A stretch of 64,000 nucleotides of DNA from Guadua angustifolia (lineage: Eukaryota; Streptophyta; Magnoliopsida; Poales; Poaceae), in the NCBI GenBank assembly GCA_036346375.1, contig CM070514.1:19186463-19250462 (forward strand), in the 5' to 3' direction. Made by a program: the position numbers and the translations under genes. The stretch's first letter is position 1. Each line of letters starts with the position of its first letter. The notes below the pieces were generated by a model that saw only the letters and a list, made by a program, of their open reading frames with translations, did not search any database and had not been told where the DNA came from. This document shows, piece after piece, positions 59,503-64,000 of the stretch.

Positions 59503-62262
59503 GGTTACATAATGCCAATTTAGCGATAAGCTTGTGCATGGCTAAGTTCTATGTTGCCATAGTCTTAAAATCTCAAAGCGGGATGTCCATTTATACTGTG
59601 CTTTGGCAAACAGGCGCATCTTGGTTAGTTATATTGTTATTTCAAGGAATTCTATAGTATCAGCGGGTCCTCCTCCATCAATTATTCAACCTTCAAGTGG
59701 ATGGAGATGGTGCCTCGTAAAGTGTAGGGCTACACACTTGGCAGTTTTAGGAAGAGCAAGGGTGCCAGCTTCAGGCTGGATAATAGTAGCTCTAAGAGAT
59801 CGAGTTATCAGGTTAATCTTGGCACATATCGCCCAGGTAAGGTAATTGCTACCATTTAGGGCGAGCTAAGTAAATTATTTCTTTACGATGTTCAACACAT
59901 CCTATATGCAGCAAAATTAGAATTTTACTACTGGTAAAATATTATTTTGCATGCTTATCATCAAATCAAGAAAATTAGGTCTATATCAATTTGATAGATA
60001 ATTATATAAAATTTTCCTAGCATTTTTCACAATTTTTACAAATTATTAAGCAATTTTATAATTACTATAAATAACAAAGAATAAATATAGTATGACTAAA
60101 CATGGAATTATGCCAAAAAATTAAACCCAAAGATATGGAGCTTCCCATGTATGCTAAGTCTAAGGTTCAATAAATTTATGGAAACCCATATACATAAAAA
60201 TTCAATTTCTAATATTTACTGTAATTTTTATGAATTTATTTATTATTTTTCATATTCACAGAAACTTCAGGGTCCCTTATACAAAATTTCCATGGCCCAC
60301 CATAAATAACCAGAACGTCAGGGGTTAAAACACAAATTTGCTGTTTTATTTTCCCTTCCTTAAATTTAAAAAAAAAAAAAACCTGGTCAGGCTGCATGGC
60401 GGGAGCCGGTGGTCGGCGCCGGGCTAGCGAGGCCAGATGATGTTCGCTGTAGGATGACAACGCTACAGGCCCGGCCGTCAAGAAAAAGTGTTCTTAATTT
60501 CTTTTTTGATGAATAGTAACTGTTCAAACCCTAATATCCCAATTAGATTAAGTGAGTAATCTAGATAATTAGAAAAATCAATATACAAGATTAAAGGACT
60601 ATTCATGTGCTATTTACTTACATGGTTCCAACTTATGTACGACCTACCGTAGATATAATCACTTAATATCAATCGAATCCGATGTAGAGATTGCTGCAGG
60701 CAGATGATCGACAGGTATACAGGGAAGTATCAAGTCCAAAGAAAGCCCTCGTCATCTGCTGAAGTGCCCTTGAAGATAGCAGCCTTTGCCCTTTTGTTCC
60801 AACAGCCTCAAAGCTCGCATTGGAACACCACGGTCATTGGTCAATTCCCACAAGTTCGGTTCCACGTGTTTCAATTCCAGAGCGTATTTGTTCAACAGTC
60901 ATTATTTCCAATCCATTGTCCTTTACAAAGTTTAATATTTAGTTGGCTCAATCTTGTATCCGTAGCCAAAGAATGAGGCACTTCTCGTGGCCTTTGTCCA
61001 ACATCCACTCCGCACGCCCTTCAGCAACGAGAGCTGCAAGGAACACTTACCTTGCTTCCTTCGTAGCTTAGAGACCTCTCAGTCTTTGGATTGGAGAACA
61101 ACCGAAAATCTTCTTCCAGTGAGATTATGTATATCTTTTGACTTCTACAATAGTCAAGTATCAAATCTTTCCATAACTGCACTTGCTTTTCACGTGTTCT
61201 CTCTCACAGGCTGCAAGGTGAAGTAGGGCGGGTGGTTGCAGCAAGGGGAGCCTCATGAAGTCTGCATCTCCGCTGCAGCAATAGCTCAGAAATCCATGCC
61301 AAGGGCGTGTTGGAGATATGCTCATCATGAGTTGGATCGACCCTCTTTAAGACATCGTGAGAATATTGTAATATTACTTATCGCTTGCTGATCTCATATA
61401 CAATGTGTATGCTATATCCTTAGACTTGAGGTTGACGATGTACTCAAAATGTGTATCGACTTACTTAGGGTTGCTAAACGTTACTCGTGAATCGAGTAGT
61501 TATAAAAGTGACTTTTGGGTTTGTTATAAAGCATACTGCAAAGTATAGTGGATTAAGCTAGGATTTGCCCCTTCATATAATGGGAGAAACATTTCTATGG
61601 CCTCTCATGAGGTCGGATTCCAGAAATACATAGCTATGGTACTTGCAGTTAAAGAGCTAACCGTAGTTGAGAATATCAAGTCATGTAATTGAGAAAGTGT
61701 GATTGAGTTAACTAAACAAGGATGACACGTACTCGTCTTGACTTTGATTGATATAATGAGGTAAAGGGAAATGCATATAACTAAGCATTGTTAAGGTTTG
61801 TCCGATGTAATCTCTACTATTATAAAGCAGCAGTTGGTGGTAGCGGTCCGTTCTTCCGCGGCCCCACCTCCTCCCCACGACCCCACCACCCAGCTGCGCT
61901 TGATCCCGCGATCCCTCGGCTCCCGGTCCGCTACTCCACCCTAGCTCCAGACGCAGCCCCGATCCGGGGATTTCCCCCATCTCCCCCCGCACCCAATCCC
62001 GCCGCAGTCCCCGTGCAGCGAAAGGAAAAAGTGCCGAATTGGTCCTCCAACTATACCCGCTGGACCACTTTGGTCCCTAAACAGCAATACCGGACTCGCG
62101 ACGTCCTTCAACTCCCAAAACCGTGCACAGTTCGTCCTTTGACTAGTCAAATGGCGGTTTTGGCCCACACAGCAACACTGTCAGATTTTTGAACAATTTT
62201 ACAAGCTTGATAATGATCTGAAAAATTTATGGTATCATTACTAGTAGTTTAGGATCATACAA
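59503..62262 (+). repeat. Tandem unit 5
   Basis: Last copy. The stretch 60480-61230 is almost the same as 49470-50220 in unit 1, including long open frames at 60704-60976 and 60987-61226, while units 2-4 differ. It runs without break into the complete foldback element. Confidence 0.95.
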
Positions 62263-62970
62263 AAAAAATTTAAAAATAATGTAACATCATTTGTTATCTT
62301 TAAAAAATCAAAAACAGAATAGACATAATTAGGACAGTAAAATTGCTAGATTTTTCTAAATTGTCTCGAGTGTGATCATTATCTAAAATTTTTATTACAT
62401 ATTAAGAATTTCCTCAGTACCATCCTATAAAATTTTCAAAAAATTTTAACTTTATTTGTTTTCTCAATAAAATCTTTCAATGCAGTAAGCACTAAACTTA
62501 ATTTGTTGTATTATATTGCAAAAATCAAACAGAGAAAGAACATAAAGTTGAAATTTTTTGAAAATTTTATAGGATGGTACTAAGGAAATTATTAATCTGT
62601 CATAAAAATTTTAGATAATTATCACACTCGAGAAAATTTAGAAAAATCTAGCAAGTTTACTGTCCCAATTATGTCTATTCTGTTTTTGATTTTTTAAAGA
62701 TAACAAATGATGTTAAATTATTTTTAAAATTTTTTTGTATGATCCTAAACTACTAATAATGATACCATAAATGTTTCAGATCATTATCAAGCTTGTAAAA
62801 TTGTTTAAAAATCTGACAGTGTTGCTATGTGGGCCAAAACCGCCATTTGACTGGTCAAAGGACGAACTGTGCACGGTTTTGGGAGTTGAAGGACGCCGCA
62901 AGTCCGGTATTGTTGTTTAGGGACCAAAATGGTCCAGCGGTATAGTTGAGGACTAATTCGCACTTTTTCC
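62024..62970. mobile_element. Complete foldback element, 947 bp
   Basis: Two arms of about 450 bases, 62024 to about 62490 and about 62500-62970, are inverted copies, with tips GGAAAAAGTGC and GCACTTTTTCC. Blocks such as CTGGACCACTTTGGTCCCTAAAC in the left arm have clear inverses on the right. The centre is AT-rich and itself symmetrical. No coding. A clean target duplication was not found. Such elements can extrude as hairpins and are a known source of breakage. Confidence 0.92.
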
Positions 62971-63697
62971 GCATAAATCCCCGCCTTCTTCCCCGACTCA
63001 AATATCATGACCCCCATCCCCACCCACTCGGCGAAATCCCCGCCCTCAAATCCCCCCACCTGCGGTTCCTTTCGCGAAAATCCCAGTCCGAGATCCCCGC
63101 CTGCCGCCATCCTCGCCCGCCGCCACCTCCCGATCCCGATCTTCTCCGATCACACAGACTCCCCCCTCACGGTCAGGCGGATTCCTCCCGACAACCACCC
63201 GGATCTCGCCTCTCCGTCGTGAGGAGCGCTTCCCTCATTTTATGCGTGTCGCCTGCGTGCCTTCTCATTGGCGGTGGCGGCGAGACCGCCGATTCTCCAT
63301 AGCCCTCGCCTTTACTCTCCGTGAATACCACTTTTCATCCGTCTACTTCCTCCCACGCTGCATGTCCGAGACCGAGAGACATGGGGGAGCTACGAGAGCG
63401 ACCATGGGCGGACGACCGTTGTCGCTCCTTCTAGCAGCCTTCACATCAATGGGATGGGGTACCCTATGGCAGGTCTCGCGCGCTCCGACGCCCACTTCCG
63501 CCTCCGCTCCTTCGCCGATTGACACTCGGCGCCACGGCCACTCCCTCGCCGTCCAGTAATCCTCACTCTTGCGCTCCTTTCCGCTTTCATTAACCTTCCT
63601 TTGCTTGTGCCCATTACCGCTTGATGGAACGCTTCTTCTTCTCCTCTTGGGTCTCTGCTATTCTGCGCCATTCATGCCGACCCATTTGCTTGATGGA
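62971..63697 (+). other. GC-rich upstream region of the right-edge gene
   Basis: From 62971 the sequence is CCCCGCC-rich with CT-rich and CGCC-rich stretches, as in grass promoters and 5' leaders. Open frames here are low-complexity and shift between strands, so I call none. If the frame at 63698 is real, the foldback has inserted into its promoter or first exon/intron region. Confidence 0.45.
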
Positions 63698-64000
63698 ATG
63701 CCTCTTGGGCTTTGTGTGATAGATGATGGAGGCGCACCGGAGGTGGAGTCAGACATTGGCATGGATGTCGACCCCTCTGCTACCGGAGATCGTAGGGGCT
63801 ACATTGAGTCCTTTCTTGCCAAGAGGGCAACCGATGGAGGAGTAGAAGAAAATGCCTTACAGAGGACATCGTGTGCCTACACTCACGCCAAGAACTTCAA
63901 GTACATCAAACATGTTCTTGGTGGCGTGGATGAGAGCCTCATGGTTGGCTCGTCCGAGTTGACAGTGTTCTCATTGACCTTGGCATGTCATCCATGCAGT
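63698..64000 (+). CDS. Unrecognised ORF running off the right edge
   Basis: The ATG at 63698 opens a frame without stop to the window end (101 codons). It reads MPLGLCVIDDGGAPEVESDI, later RRGYIESFLAKRATDGG, THAKNFKYIKHVLGG and SSELTVFSLTLACHPCS. Codon use and the absence of stops look like a real coding exon. An ATG at 63693 in another frame closes after seven codons. I do not recognise the family, and there is no obvious signal peptide or membrane segment in what is visible. The start could be further upstream through splicing. Confidence 0.5.
   Translation, partial: MPLGLCVIDDGGAPEVESDIGMDVDPSATGDRRGYIESFLAKRATDGGVEENALQRTSCAYTHAKNFKYIKHVLGGVDESLMVGSSELTVFSLTLACHPCS

Larger units (their letters stand above)
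48498..62262 (+). repeat. Five-copy head-to-tail tandem array, 2.75-kb unit
   Basis: GGTTACATAATGCCAATTTA recurs at 48498, 51266, 54021, 56762 and 59503, and whole units align end to end. Unit lengths are 2768, 2755, 2741, 2741 and about 2760 bp. Each unit runs from copia gag, through AT-rich DNA, an unrecognised block, an Angela-like LTR fragment and a Helitron 5' end, to a truncated foldback arm. The last unit continues into the complete foldback. Differences between units are mostly small indels, and many fall at the same places. No gene is established in the unit. Confidence 0.97.

Noticed and set aside
48498..62262. CRISPR-like or centromeric satellite array
   Set aside because: The unit is 2.75 kb of mixed transposon pieces; there are no short spaced repeats, and the unit is much longer than the roughly 155-bp centromeric satellites of rice.

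Overview
This is a plant nuclear window, most likely from a grass of the rice group. The inference rests on an intact plant Mediator gene of the MED32 type (9482-9958), an ABC transporter C relic, and transposons of typical grass kinds: CACTA, MULE, Helitron, Stowaway and Tourist-like MITEs, a Reina-like chromovirus and copia elements. The species cannot be fixed from sequence alone. No rRNA, tRNA or CRISPR is present. Only MED32 looks like a healthy host gene; an open but unrecognised reading frame runs off the right edge (63698-64000).

Layout. 1-531 is half of a foldback element. 1391-3246 holds a CACTA-type element with hairpin-bearing subterminal repeats. 4426-7185 is a minus-strand Helitron. 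7575-8527 is a broken ABCC transporter fragment. MED32 follows, then a foldback MITE (10192-10576). 11238-32812 is one Mutator-like element (MULE) swollen from about 2.4 kb to 21.6 kb by nested insertions: a copia element with 110-bp LTRs inside its transposase gene (12405-17368, TSD ATATG), and a 14-kb retroelement with 4-kb LTRs and only gag remains inside its GRF zinc-finger gene (18137-32296, TSD TTCTT). The latter itself carries two independent solo LTRs of another family (TSDs CTTCT and GCATG), a hAT-like insertion, and a TRIM-type miniature retroelement inside one solo LTR.

32813-38500 is gene-poor, with small Helitron, MITE and tandem-duplication features. 38539 to about 48905 is an old minus-strand copia element split in its integrase by a Reina-like chromovirus (41389-46663). 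Its gag runs straight into five head-to-tail copies of a 2.75-kb unit (48498 to about 62262). Each unit joins copia gag, AT-rich DNA, unrecognised sequence, an Angela-like LTR fragment, a Helitron 5' end and one arm of the foldback element. The last copy leads into the complete 947-bp foldback (62024-62970).

The strongest observations are the datable nest inside the MULE, the tandem array whose breakpoint lies in a foldback arm, and a pattern of small differences between duplicated copies that clusters at CG/CHG-like sites. That pattern suggests residual long-read base-calling error in methylated repeats. If so, several apparent frameshifts here are not biological.
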